A DNA stretch of 64,000 nt, from positions 248,001 to 312,000 of the forward strand of contig NZ_ML133693.1 in assembly GCF_003985155.1 (NCBI RefSeq). Reading direction: 5' to 3'. Within the stretch, counting starts at the first letter, position 1. Each line of letters starts with the position of its first letter. Both the position numbers and the translations under genes were made by a program. Below the pieces are notes generated by a model. That model searched no databases. It saw only the letters and a list, made by a program, of their open reading frames with translations, and was not told the origin of the DNA. Positions 51,836 through 60,259 of this stretch are shown here, piece after piece. The DNA comes from Rhizobium vallis (GTDB taxonomy: Bacteria; Pseudomonadota; Alphaproteobacteria; Rhizobiales; Rhizobiaceae).

Positions 51836-52579
51836 ATGTTGAAAGCGTTTTCGGCGGCAAGGAAATACATCCCTCGCCGGATCAAATATCTGTTGCGAAA
51901 GCCCACGCCGCCGACCACTGCTGCGCCTTTTGCCGGCCCGGTCGTGGTGCTGGGATCAGCGCCGAAATCCCACAAGCCGACCGGTTTCGACGCGACCTAT
52001 CGCATCATCTCCGTCAACGCCTCGCAGCTCGCTCTTCAATCCTGGGGCATCGACGCACCCGACGTCACGCTGATGGGCTATAACGAGGTCGAAGGCACCA
52101 ATACGAGCGCGGTCGAGGTGAGACGCGTTCTCGCCGGGAAGCGCACGGGCGCCCTCTATGTCCTCGCCTGGCGGCATGGCCGGGAGCGCCTGGAAGCAGG
52201 ACTCAAGGCAATCGGATATGGCTGCGATGAGGTTCACATCGTCGATCGCTACCAACGGATCGCTTTGCTGCACAAAGTCAGCGGACGCCTGAACCTTGAA
52301 CTCGACGCAGAGACCAAGTGTTCGAACGGCATCATCGCCGTGCTCTTTGCTCTCTACAACGGCGCGACGGCTGTGATCATCTCCGGCATCAATCCTCATT
52401 CCGCCGGCCACGTCTACAATGGCGTCAATCTGGCCCGCAAACACGTCCGCATGGACGCCGAAACTCTGGCGCGGCTCGTCAGTCTCGGTTATCCCATCTA
52501 CACGGCCGACCCACAGGTCTCGGAAGAGATCGGCCTGCCGCTGTGGCGGGGCGTCGATCACGTCGGCGTTCGGACGTAA
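51836..52579 (+). CDS. Putative surface-polysaccharide-linked protein (transferase-like)
   Basis: About 247 aa, basic N-terminus (ARKYIPRRIKYLLRK) then PVVVLGSAPKSHKPTGFDAT (~35-54), a glycine/serine nucleotide-type loop that recalls the start of GT42 and MptE/DUF115-like Rossmann proteins, and later AVIISGINPHSAGHVYNGVN (~183-202). I cannot place it in a family with confidence. It precedes the O-antigen polymerase-like gene by 223 bp and is on the same strand, which suggests a role in polysaccharide assembly. Start uncertain (ATG 51836 or GTG 51824). Confidence 0.6.
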   Translation: MLKAFSAARKYIPRRIKYLLRKPTPPTTAAPFAGPVVVLGSAPKSHKPTGFDATYRIISVNASQLALQSWGIDAPDVTLMGYNEVEGTNTSAVEVRRVLAGKRTGALYVLAWRHGRERLEAGLKAIGYGCDEVHIVDRYQRIALLHKVSGRLNLELDAETKCSNGIIAVLFALYNGATAVIISGINPHSAGHVYNGVNLARKHVRMDAETLARLVSLGYPIYTADPQVSEEIGLPLWRGVDHVGVRT

Positions 52580-52802
52580 CCTTTAAATCAGGACCGCACT
52601 TCAAACGTGTTTTCTGCCGAACCGGCCTTGCCGTCGCATCGACTCGCCATCCATCATCGAATAGAACCAGTCCGTGCGAGCAACATCTGGTTGCCGGAAT
52701 GCGACACCTGATAAAAGCCATGGATAGCGCCGTCATTCGCAGCTTGACAGAGGTGATCACGATCCTTAGCGAGGCAGCATCGACGCGGTCAGGACCGGCA
52801 AA

Positions 52803-54077
52803 GTGAAGTACTTCAAGCAACTCATGATAGCAGCGTTCTATCCCGGGAATGGGGCAAGGAATGCACTCGATCGAAACAACGGCATTTCGGTCTTTCTCTT
52901 TGCAATACTGCCGGGCCTTTCGCCGAACGGGAATTCCATCATCCTCACCGTTTCGATGGTGTGGGCTGTCTTCTGTCTGGCGACGCGCCGCTTTCCCCTG
53001 AACCTGTCGAAATCCGACCGGCTGGTCGCCATCGGCATGTCGATCTACCCGTTGGTGATGATTGCCGGCATATTCATCAATCCGCAACCCTTCGAGGGGC
53101 TAGGCTGGATTATCCGCCTCCTGCCTTTCTTTTCGGTCTGGCTGATATTGCCGCGGATGCGTCAATCTCCGAATGGCCGCCTCGTGCCGCTCTTCATCCT
53201 CGGCGCGGGCATCGGTATGATCGCCACGTTCTTTTTGAGTCTGTGGCAGATCCAGTTCGGTTTCGACCGGGCAGAAGGCGGCACAACGAACGCCGCCCTA
53301 TTGGGCATCATCGGCGTGCTTTTCGGCGGCATTGCGCTTCTCAACCTTCAATCTCCCAAGAAGACCGAGCAAAGAATAGCCGTCCTTGGATATGCCGCGG
53401 GTCTAGGCTGCGTTCTGCTTTCCGGAACGCGATCGGCCTGGCTGGTCATCCCCGTTCATCTCGTCGTCTTTCTCTGGTATTTCAGCAGACACCGTTTCCA
53501 TTTCAGCTTGCGCAGCCTGGCCATTACCAGCTCTCTGCTGTTGCTTGGGCTGCTTGCCTTGAGCAGCGTCCAAATCGTCGACCGCATCCACACGTTCCAG
53601 GAAAATTTAGCTTCGCTCGACCGTAGCGACGGCGACGTTACGTCGCTCAGCGCACGGCTTGCTTTGTATAAGGGCGCGCTGTCGGCAATCACGAAGGACC
53701 CGTTTACCGGCTATGGCCCGCAAAACCGGATGACTACGGTTCTGGCAGAGGTTCCCGATAGCATAAGGCAGCAAGTGAGCTATACCCATGTCCACAACGG
53801 TTTTCTGACCGCAGGAATCGACGCCGGCATCTTCGGCATCGGGGCGCTTGTGCTGATGCTCCTGACACCGGTGATCGGCGCCTGGAGAAAGGAAACGGGA
53901 CCCGGCCGGGATATGGCCATCGCGCTCGCACTTCTGCTAACGACCAGCTATGTCATAACCGGCAGCTTTGGCATCATGTTCGGCCAGAAGGCGTTGGACC
54001 CGATCTTCGCTTTTATCGTCGCCTTGATCTGCACGGACCAGGGCAGCACACGTTTTCTACCCGTTGTGCGCAGCTGA
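52803..54077 (+). CDS. O-antigen ligase/polymerase (Wzy/WaaL-like) membrane protein
   Basis: 424 aa, 10-12 hydrophobic helices with one large periplasmic loop between residues ~265 and ~340. The loop contains LSARLALYKGALSAITKDPF and TGYGPQNRM, then SYTHVHNGFLTAGIDAGIFG, the Arg and His pattern of the Wzy_C (O-antigen ligase) domain. It polymerises or ligates surface glycan chains in the inner membrane. Starts at GTG 52803; a hairpin follows the stop. Confidence 0.85.
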   Translation: MKYFKQLMIAAFYPGNGARNALDRNNGISVFLFAILPGLSPNGNSIILTVSMVWAVFCLATRRFPLNLSKSDRLVAIGMSIYPLVMIAGIFINPQPFEGLGWIIRLLPFFSVWLILPRMRQSPNGRLVPLFILGAGIGMIATFFLSLWQIQFGFDRAEGGTTNAALLGIIGVLFGGIALLNLQSPKKTEQRIAVLGYAAGLGCVLLSGTRSAWLVIPVHLVVFLWYFSRHRFHFSLRSLAITSSLLLLGLLALSSVQIVDRIHTFQENLASLDRSDGDVTSLSARLALYKGALSAITKDPFTGYGPQNRMTTVLAEVPDSIRQQVSYTHVHNGFLTAGIDAGIFGIGALVLMLLTPVIGAWRKETGPGRDMAIALALLLTTSYVITGSFGIMFGQKALDPIFAFIVALICTDQGSTRFLPVVRS

Positions 54078-54078
54078 G

Positions 54079-54112
54079 CTCGGCAAGCTGAGCGTTCTCA
54101 ATTCTTGCCGAG
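54079..54112 (+). terminator. Hairpin after the Wzy-like gene
   Basis: Perfect 9-bp arms CTCGGCAAG (54079-54087) and CTTGCCGAG (54104-54112) with a 16-nt loop, one base after the stop codon. The downstream sequence is pyrimidine-rich (CTTCTTCTCTTTCAGTTTT) rather than a pure T-run. Probable terminator between converging genes. Confidence 0.6.
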
Positions 54113-54161
54113 AGAAATGCTTCTTCTCTTTCAGTTTTAACGTGCCATTGCGCGCCATGCT

Positions 54162-56180
54162 TTAGCTGGCGACCGATGTTCCCAACGCCGCTGTGTGGAT
54201 TTCGGCGGCTCCAGTAAAAGCCAGATCCGAGACCTCTCCCGTTGACGAGTAGCCGGAGACGAGCTCCGCCAATATCGCACGAGCCCCGATCATGTCATTC
54301 CGATCCAATACCGCAGTAAGCGCGTTGAGCTTTTTCGAAAGCTCGGGCCAACGCAGGAAATCCTCGCGCGCCTTCATGATCCGGGGATGTTCGGTCACCG
54401 CCGGACTATCCCCGATCAACAGTTCCTCGTAGAGCTTCTCGCCAGGCCTGAGACCAGTAATGGAAAGCTCGATATCGCCCTCCGGATTGTCTTCGTCGCG
54501 GACGGTCAGCCCGGAAAGCTCTACCATCTTGCGGGCGAGATCTGCGATTAGAACTGGCTCGCCCATGTCGAGCAGGAAAACATCGCCGCCCTCGGCCATG
54601 GCGCCCGCCTGAATGACGAGTTGCGAGGCCTCCGAAATCGTCATGAAATAACGGGTAATCTTCGAATGAGTCAGGGTGACGGGACCGCCGTCCCTGATCT
54701 GCTGCCTGAACAGCGGCACGACGGATCCGGAGGAGCCGAGCACGTTTCCGAACCGGACCATGGAGAAATTCGTTCGCCCGCCGTCGGCGACCGGTTCTGC
54801 CGCAAGCGCCTGCAGGACCATCTCCGCCAATCGCTTGCTGGCGCCCATCACATTTGTCGGACGCACAGCCTTGTCAGTGCTGATCAGCACGAAATTGGAG
54901 ACGCCGCATCTATTCGCCGCACGTGCCGCGATCAACGTGCCCATGACGTTGTTCTTGATGCCTTCCACGGCATTATGTTCAACGAGGGGGACATGCTTGT
55001 AAGCGGCGGCATGATAGAGCGTCTGAGGTCGCCAGCTCTGCATGATATGTTCCATACGATCCTGATCGCGGACGGAACAGAGAATCGGAACGATTTGCAG
55101 GTTTACCTGCTTGTATAGCTCGGCCAGCTTCAGCAATTCGGCATGGATATTATAAAGCGCAAACTCGTTCTGATCGATGAGGATCAGGCTGGAAGGCGCG
55201 TTGCGCAGGATTTGGCGGCACAACTCGCCGCCGATCGAGCCGCCAGCACCGGTGACCATCACCACCTTGTTGCGCATCGCCTTGTCGAGCAACTCCTGGC
55301 GGGGCGCAACCGCCTCTCTGCCGAGCAGATCTTCGATCTCCAGCTCACGGATGTCGGAGACCGCGACACGCCCCTGAGCCAGGGCAGTCAGGTCCGGCAG
55401 TGTGCGAACATTCACCCTGGCCTTGCGGATGCGCTCCAGGATTTCATTGCGGCGCTGACGCGATGCGGAGGGAAGAGCAAGAAGCACGTTATGCACGCCA
55501 AGGGCTTCGACGAGCACCGGAAGGTCCGATGGATCATAGATCGGCAAACCACCCATGATGCCGCCCTTGAGGCGCGGATCATCATCCAGGTAGCCGACGA
55601 CGTTGAGTTCCGCACTGTTCGTCAAGGCGCCTGCGAGCTGCCGCCCGGCATTGCCTGCCCCGTAGATCAGCATCTTGGCAAGTGTGTTCCTGTGGAGGAT
55701 CCGCTGGTAAGTATCCCCAAGCCAATAACGGATACCCACCCTCGACAGGCCGATCGCGATCAACAGCAGGAAGGGCTGGAGAATGCCGACGGTTCTCGGA
55801 ACGCCCGGAACGCTGAGTGCGGTAAATATGGTCATGAACGCGACGCCGTAGATCGCAACCGCCTTCATAACGGCAATGAAGGCAGCAAGGCCCGCATAAC
55901 GGAAGATTGCCCGATACATGCCCATCACGATGAAGATCGGAAGTGCCATGCATAAGGAAACGAAGACCGGCAGCCACTGCACGCCGGTCAGCATCGTCCA
56001 TTCGTTGAGACGGAAGCAATAGGCCAACCAGATCGTCAGAACACAAAAACTGGCATCCACCAGCAAAGCCAGAGCGCGTTTGGCAGCACGCGGCATCGCC
56101 AGCAGAGGGCCGACGAGCGCCTGCATCGGCTTCAGAAACCATCCTGAGCGTGGCGTCTCAGAGGGTGTATTTTCAGGCAT
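54162..56180 (-). CDS. Nucleotide-sugar 4,6-dehydratase (WbpM/CapD/FlaA1 type)
   Basis: 672 aa. Four or five N-terminal membrane helices (~15-140), a Rossmann-like CoA-binding domain (~150-270; MLIYGAGNAGRQLAGALTNS) and a C-terminal dehydratase domain: NAD-binding MVTGAGGSIGGELCRQIL (~306-323), YHAAAYKHVPLVEHNAVE, STDKAVRPTNVMGASKRLAE with the Lys and the Met in place of Tyr characteristic of this group. It makes 4-keto-6-deoxy nucleotide sugars for surface polysaccharide. The sugar transferase gene upstream is on the same strand. Confidence 0.93.
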   Translation of the reverse strand: MPENTPSETPRSGWFLKPMQALVGPLLAMPRAAKRALALLVDASFCVLTIWLAYCFRLNEWTMLTGVQWLPVFVSLCMALPIFIVMGMYRAIFRYAGLAAFIAVMKAVAIYGVAFMTIFTALSVPGVPRTVGILQPFLLLIAIGLSRVGIRYWLGDTYQRILHRNTLAKMLIYGAGNAGRQLAGALTNSAELNVVGYLDDDPRLKGGIMGGLPIYDPSDLPVLVEALGVHNVLLALPSASRQRRNEILERIRKARVNVRTLPDLTALAQGRVAVSDIRELEIEDLLGREAVAPRQELLDKAMRNKVVMVTGAGGSIGGELCRQILRNAPSSLILIDQNEFALYNIHAELLKLAELYKQVNLQIVPILCSVRDQDRMEHIMQSWRPQTLYHAAAYKHVPLVEHNAVEGIKNNVMGTLIAARAANRCGVSNFVLISTDKAVRPTNVMGASKRLAEMVLQALAAEPVADGGRTNFSMVRFGNVLGSSGSVVPLFRQQIRDGGPVTLTHSKITRYFMTISEASQLVIQAGAMAEGGDVFLLDMGEPVLIADLARKMVELSGLTVRDEDNPEGDIELSITGLRPGEKLYEELLIGDSPAVTEHPRIMKAREDFLRWPELSKKLNALTAVLDRNDMIGARAILAELVSGYSSTGEVSDLAFTGAAEIHTAALGTSVAS

Positions 56181-56303
56181 TGCTTACCAGCGTCTCGTGG
56201 ATCAGTTGGACAACCACCTTCTTGTCATTTTCTGCCACGAGCGCAACTGAAATAATCGGAAAGCGTCGCCTTCCGCACTGGTTATCTATCAGAAGTAGGT
56301 AGT

Positions 56304-56870
56304 TTAGTGCGTTATTCCCTTTCGGCGGATCACCTTGCCGGCAGTCAGAAACAGAATGCGCATATCGAAGCCGAATGAACGCCGGCTGAGATATTCGACA
56401 TCGAATTCCACCTTTTCGGGAATCGGCAATTCGTCGCGTCCGTTGATCTGCGCCCACCCCGTCAATCCAGGCAGGAGCCTGTCGACCCCGTGGGCCGTTC
56501 GTAGCTCGATAAGATCATACTGATTGTAAAGCGCCGGTCGTGGCCCGACGAAACTCATCTTCCCCACAAGTATGCACCAGAGCTGCGGCAGTTCGTCGAG
56601 GCTGGACTTGCGCAGAAACGAGCCGATGGGCGTCAGGAACCGATCCGGATTTTCGAGCAGATGCGTGGCAACCGTCGGCGTGTCGATGCGCATGCTGCGA
56701 AATTTCGGCATCAGGAATATCTGATTGAAACGGCCGACACGTTTTGACCAATAGAGGATCGGTCCCGGCGATGTCAGCCGAACACAAAGAGCGACGACAA
56801 TACCTGGAACAAGCAGTATCAGCGACGCAATCACGGCCAGGAGAAAATCCACCGCTCGTTTCAAACCCAT
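56304..56870 (-). CDS. Initiating sugar transferase (PglC/WcaJ-like)
   Basis: 188 aa. One N-terminal membrane segment, VDFLLAVIASLILLVPGIVV, then the sugar-transferase domain: SPGPILYWSKRVGRFNQIFL (~33-52), MPKFRSMRID (~53), SLDELPQLWCILVGKMSFVG (~94) and GPRPALYNQYD, ending LPGLTGWAQINGRDELP. This is the minimal monotopic form that transfers phosphosugar to undecaprenyl phosphate, the first step of repeat-unit assembly. It precedes the dehydratase gene by 123 bp on the same strand. Confidence 0.92.
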   Translation of the reverse strand: MGLKRAVDFLLAVIASLILLVPGIVVALCVRLTSPGPILYWSKRVGRFNQIFLMPKFRSMRIDTPTVATHLLENPDRFLTPIGSFLRKSSLDELPQLWCILVGKMSFVGPRPALYNQYDLIELRTAHGVDRLLPGLTGWAQINGRDELPIPEKVEFDVEYLSRRSFGFDMRILFLTAGKVIRRKGITH

Positions 56871-57067
56871 ACTCCCCAGCTATGTCACTGTCTTAGCACC
56901 CGCCATCGCCCTGCCGTATCGTCAAAAAGCGTTTTCGCGTCAACTACGCGATCTCATGGATTTCGTAGCTCAATCGAAGACTCGACCTGGCATTCCAGAT
57001 CATCATCTTGTGCACTCCAGAGCCCGCCGCTACGCTGTGAGCCCAAGTCAAGGTAGGCAGAATACCT

Positions 57068-57568
57068 ATGCATATTCGAAGAGCAGTGCCCGCCGACGCG
57101 GAGGAGCTATCCAACCTCCTGAACGAGATCATCCTGGCGGGCGGAACAACCGCGCTCGAGACGCCGCTTTCAGCCGCCGAGTTTGCGGATTGGTTCATCG
57201 ACGGCGAATTTCCCGTTGTCTGTCATGTTGCCGAGCATGATCGGTTGCTTGTCGGATTTCAATCGCTGAGCTCATACGGCGATCCACCGAAAGGCTATGC
57301 AGATATCGCGACATTTGCCCGTATGAATCCTAAGTTTCCCGGTGTCGGCCGCGCCCTTTTTCCTGCAACGCGGGCAGCAGCCGAAGAACTCGGGCTCGAA
57401 TTCATCAATGCGACCATTCGTGCCGACAACGTCAGCGGCCTTGCCTACTACACAAAGATGGGCTTTGAGCCCTACGACAGGCTTATCCAGGTGCCGCTGC
57501 TGGATGGAACACCCGTCGACAGGATCAAAAAGCGCTTTAGAGTAAGTGCCCCGCGCCACCCCACGTGA
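57068..57568 (+). CDS. GNAT-family acetyltransferase
   Basis: 166 aa. MHIRRAVPADAEELSNLLNE (~1-20), then FARMNPKFPGVGRALFPATR (~88-107), which carries the acetyl-CoA-binding loop in a variant form (PGVGRAL), and INATIRADNVSGLAYYTKMG (~116-135), a close match to GNAT motif B. Substrate unknown. It stands alone, between the polysaccharide genes and repC. Confidence 0.82.
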   Translation: MHIRRAVPADAEELSNLLNEIILAGGTTALETPLSAAEFADWFIDGEFPVVCHVAEHDRLLVGFQSLSSYGDPPKGYADIATFARMNPKFPGVGRALFPATRAAAEELGLEFINATIRADNVSGLAYYTKMGFEPYDRLIQVPLLDGTPVDRIKKRFRVSAPRHPT

Positions 57569-57722
57569 TTTTGCTAATGGCGTAGCGGGAGTTATCACCT
57601 GTTCGATAGGCGCCAGCTTGTAACCTCTTGATCCGAAACCAAGAAGCTGGCAATCAGAAGCTATCCTGGCCTTTATTTCCGTTACACCTCATTAACCATA
57701 ACAGCTACTGCGGCATATCCAT

Positions 57723-59015
57723 TCATCCTGTCTTCCCTTTCATTGGCGAGTTCGTACGGGCAAGGGCCATCAACATCGGTCCGATAGCGAATTCCCCTCT
57801 TTCAGCGCGGCGCGTCAGATCCCGCAGATAACCGCCGGCGGAGTTGATGTGCCCTGCCCTTTCGAGGACGCATGCCATGGTGGTGGCGGCATTTTCAGGT
57901 CCCATGATTTCGCAGGCTTCCTCATATGCCGATGGGCTCACGCCGAGCATCGAGCGAACAACCACGGCCGCCGCCATCAGGTCGCGCCAAGTGCCGATCG
58001 AGCCCTGCGGCCCATAAGCTGCGATTTCCGGGCAGGCCTGAAGCACCAGTCCAAGCGGGAAGGATTTCAGCCCACTATTGGCAGCAGGCGCAGAATGGCG
58101 GCCCCGTAGATGCTCGCCGCCCTCTTCATCGGTCAGTAGGCGGACTATCGGTTCGGCCTCACCTGGCGATCCATCATCCACCGTTGCGCCCTGCTTCGGT
58201 TCGAAGCTAGGTTCAAGTTCAATAGTGGATTGTGGGTTTGAATTCTGTATGTGCCGCTCAGAATGTTGGGCATTGCCGCCTTGATTTTTGGTTTTAACCT
58301 GCATTTCCAACTGATTGGTGATTTCGTCGCGCAACAGCTCCAGCTCGTCGAGTGCCTCGGCGACCTGTTCGGCGGAAGGCGAGCGCGGCAGCCGCTCGAC
58401 GACGGTGCGAAAATATAGATGGATACCATCCCAATCGCCGGCAGCCCCCTCCTCCAGAGCCATCTCGATGAGCTTGGCGATGTCGCGTCGGCAAAGCGTC
58501 AGGCGCTCCCTGAGCCGCTGCAGCAGCAACCGCTCGGCAACCACCTCCCCCGCCAGCCGCTCGATCTCTTCGGCGCGCACGAGTAGCGGCGCCAACGAGA
58601 AACCGAATGCCTCGCGAATTTCCCCGCCCTGCTCCTTGCGGGCGTAGCGCTTGCCGTTCGGGCTGTCCTTGCGGATGAGCAGCCCCGCCTCGATCAGGAT
58701 CGCCAGGTGGCGGCGGATCGTCTGCTCTGCCATTCCATGCGCACGCAGCGAAAGCTGTGCGTTGGACGGAAACACGACAAGCCCGTTTTCCTCGGAAAGC
58801 TCTCCCTTGGGATAAAAGCTCAACAAGGCATTCACGACGGCGAGCGCCCGATCGGTGATGCCGAGCAATGGCTTGGCCTCGCACAGGGCGCGATAGAGTT
58901 TCCATTTGTCTGCTGATTGACCGGGCTCGATTTTTCGAGCAGCCGCTTGGCTTGCCAACATGCCAAGCGTCATCGATCGCCGCCCAAAGGGCGTCGTCAC
59001 ACTTCCGCTTTCCAT
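57723..59015 (-). CDS. repC: Plasmid replication initiator RepC
   Basis: About 430 aa. It begins GSVTTPFGRRSMTLGMLASQ, the family hallmark, and has a winged-helix region near VVNALLSFYPKGELSEENGL and LRAHGMAEQTIRRHLAILIE (~70-115). A Gln/Asn/Ser-rich linker (~255-290) is encoded by AT-rich DNA at about 58.2-58.3 kb, where repABC plasmids usually carry the origin. ATG 59015 is preferred over an upstream TTG because the usual RepC start is Met-x-x-Gly-Ser-Val. Essential initiator; its level is set by the RNA and repressor complex upstream. Confidence 0.95.
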   Translation of the reverse strand: MESGSVTTPFGRRSMTLGMLASQAAARKIEPGQSADKWKLYRALCEAKPLLGITDRALAVVNALLSFYPKGELSEENGLVVFPSNAQLSLRAHGMAEQTIRRHLAILIEAGLLIRKDSPNGKRYARKEQGGEIREAFGFSLAPLLVRAEEIERLAGEVVAERLLLQRLRERLTLCRRDIAKLIEMALEEGAAGDWDGIHLYFRTVVERLPRSPSAEQVAEALDELELLRDEITNQLEMQVKTKNQGGNAQHSERHIQNSNPQSTIELEPSFEPKQGATVDDGSPGEAEPIVRLLTDEEGGEHLRGRHSAPAANSGLKSFPLGLVLQACPEIAAYGPQGSIGTWRDLMAAAVVVRSMLGVSPSAYEEACEIMGPENAATTMACVLERAGHINSAGGYLRDLTRRAERGEFAIGPMLMALARTNSPMKGKTG

Positions 59016-59105
59016 TTTCTTCGCCTTCTTCAAGGCAAAAGATCACAGCTCACCAAATTCGGTGCCAAAGACTCTTGACTATGATTCGCGGAAATGTGAT
59101 TCTCT

Positions 59106-59163
59106 GGGTGTCTAGATCAGAGAGGGCTTCCGCGACGGCAACGTTCGGGGGCCTTTTCTTTTG
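59106..59163 (+). ncRNA. Counter-transcribed RNA (ctRNA/incA) between repB and repC
   Basis: Encoded opposite to repABC in the repB-repC gap, as in other repABC plasmids. A TTGACT -35 at 59075-59080 with a weak -10 near 59098-59103 would start transcription near 59106. The end is a strong hairpin, GGCTTCCG/CGGGGGCC (two G-U pairs), followed by TTTTCTTTT at 59154-59162. The RNA would pair with the repC leader and limit RepC translation, setting copy number and incompatibility. The exact 5' end is inferred. Confidence 0.7.
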
Positions 59164-59164
59164 C

Positions 59165-60217
59165 TTATTGATCTCCGTTTTTCGTCAAATTCTGTGTCTT
59201 CTCGAACGCCTCGTAGAGGCGATCCAGATTGCTGGTAATATAGGCTCCAAAGGCAGAGGCCTTCTCCGCCTTCAGCGCTATGGTGAACTGTTTTCCGTCA
59301 TCCTTGATCTTCGCCTTGACCGCGCCGTCTTTACGCTGCCAGGCACGCGCCGTGGGCTGAAGCGTCGCGATGGATGACGTCTGCTGTTGCCTTCTGCTGA
59401 TAAAGGCAACCAGCATATCGAAGCGGGCATCCGGCTCCGCCGTCTCGAATTCCTCCGAACTGGTGAACTCGATCGCCCGAGCGGCGATGTTCTCAGTCTC
59501 GAATTTTACCGACAGATCATGCCAGCGGTCGCGGCCAGTGGTCTTGGCCGCGCCGATGGCGGTTAGAACTTCAGCCGGGATCCGCTTGGTGACGGACAGC
59601 ATCTTGGAAACCGTCGTCTTGTCGGCACTGAGGGCGGACATAATCGTTTCTCTGTCAAAACCCAACGTGTCGAGCTTGTCGGCGAACATCGTCCTTTCGA
59701 TGAAGGAGAGATCCGCGCGTGCCGAATTCTCCTGGCCCTGCGCAATGACGTGATCGCGATCGTCAAGTTTCTTGACCACGGCGCGAACGGGCCGGCCGAG
59801 CTCCTTGGCGGCTCGAGCACGGCGATGGCCGAAGGCGATCTGATATCGGCCGTCCTTCTGAGGATGCGGGCGAACGAGGATCGGCGAATCCTGACCGCGC
59901 AGGCGTATCGCTTCGACCAGTTCGCGGAATTGCTCGTCGGTATGCGCCAGCCGGTCCGTCACAAAGGAATCTTCAATCAGGGTGGGATCGAGATCGATCA
60001 CCGTCTCGCCGGTCGCGAGCTTCTCCTCGATCGCCTTCGCCGCATCGGCCTTGGCGGCCAAGGCATCGATACTGCGCGTGACGGCGCCGAGAGCGCCAAT
60101 CCCCTTGTAGGTGATCTGCTGTTTTTCGTCCTTATGGGGCGGTTCGTCTTCGTTGTTTACCGCAGTAAACTTCTTGGAATCGTCCATCAGGCCTGAGAGG
60201 AGATTCTTACGCGCCAT
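59165..60217 (-). CDS. repB: Plasmid partition protein RepB (ParB family)
   Basis: 350 aa. ParB-like N-terminal domain with QDSPILVRPHPQKDGRYQIA and FGHRRARAAKELG (~113-148), then QGQENSARADLSFIERTMFA (~160-179), a helix-turn-helix MSALSADKTTVSKMLSV and a C-terminal dimerisation part. It binds parS and works with RepA. The gene contains a parS-like site near its 5' end (60155-60170), and a second lies 20 bp upstream of its start. RepA ends 43 bp upstream. Confidence 0.95.
   Translation of the reverse strand: MARKNLLSGLMDDSKKFTAVNNEDEPPHKDEKQQITYKGIGALGAVTRSIDALAAKADAAKAIEEKLATGETVIDLDPTLIEDSFVTDRLAHTDEQFRELVEAIRLRGQDSPILVRPHPQKDGRYQIAFGHRRARAAKELGRPVRAVVKKLDDRDHVIAQGQENSARADLSFIERTMFADKLDTLGFDRETIMSALSADKTTVSKMLSVTKRIPAEVLTAIGAAKTTGRDRWHDLSVKFETENIAARAIEFTSSEEFETAEPDARFDMLVAFISRRQQQTSSIATLQPTARAWQRKDGAVKAKIKDDGKQFTIALKAEKASAFGAYITSNLDRLYEAFEKTQNLTKNGDQ
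60155..60170. promoter_or_regulatory. parS-like partition site inside the repB 5' end
   Basis: GTTTACCGCAGTAAAC matches the repABC parS consensus GTTNNNNGCNNNNAAC. It encodes part of the FTAVN stretch of RepB. Identical to the site at 60237-60252. Confidence 0.8.
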
Positions 60218-60236
60218 CAGCCAGCTCCTCGTCCCA

Positions 60237-60252
60237 GTTTACCGCAGTAAAC
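60237..60252. promoter_or_regulatory. parS-like partition site between repA and repB
   Basis: GTTTACCGCAGTAAAC, identical to the site 82 bp away, located in the 42-bp repA-repB gap. RepB binding here would anchor the partition complex and could also assist autoregulation of the operon. Confidence 0.82.
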
Positions 60253-60259
60253 TCCTTGG

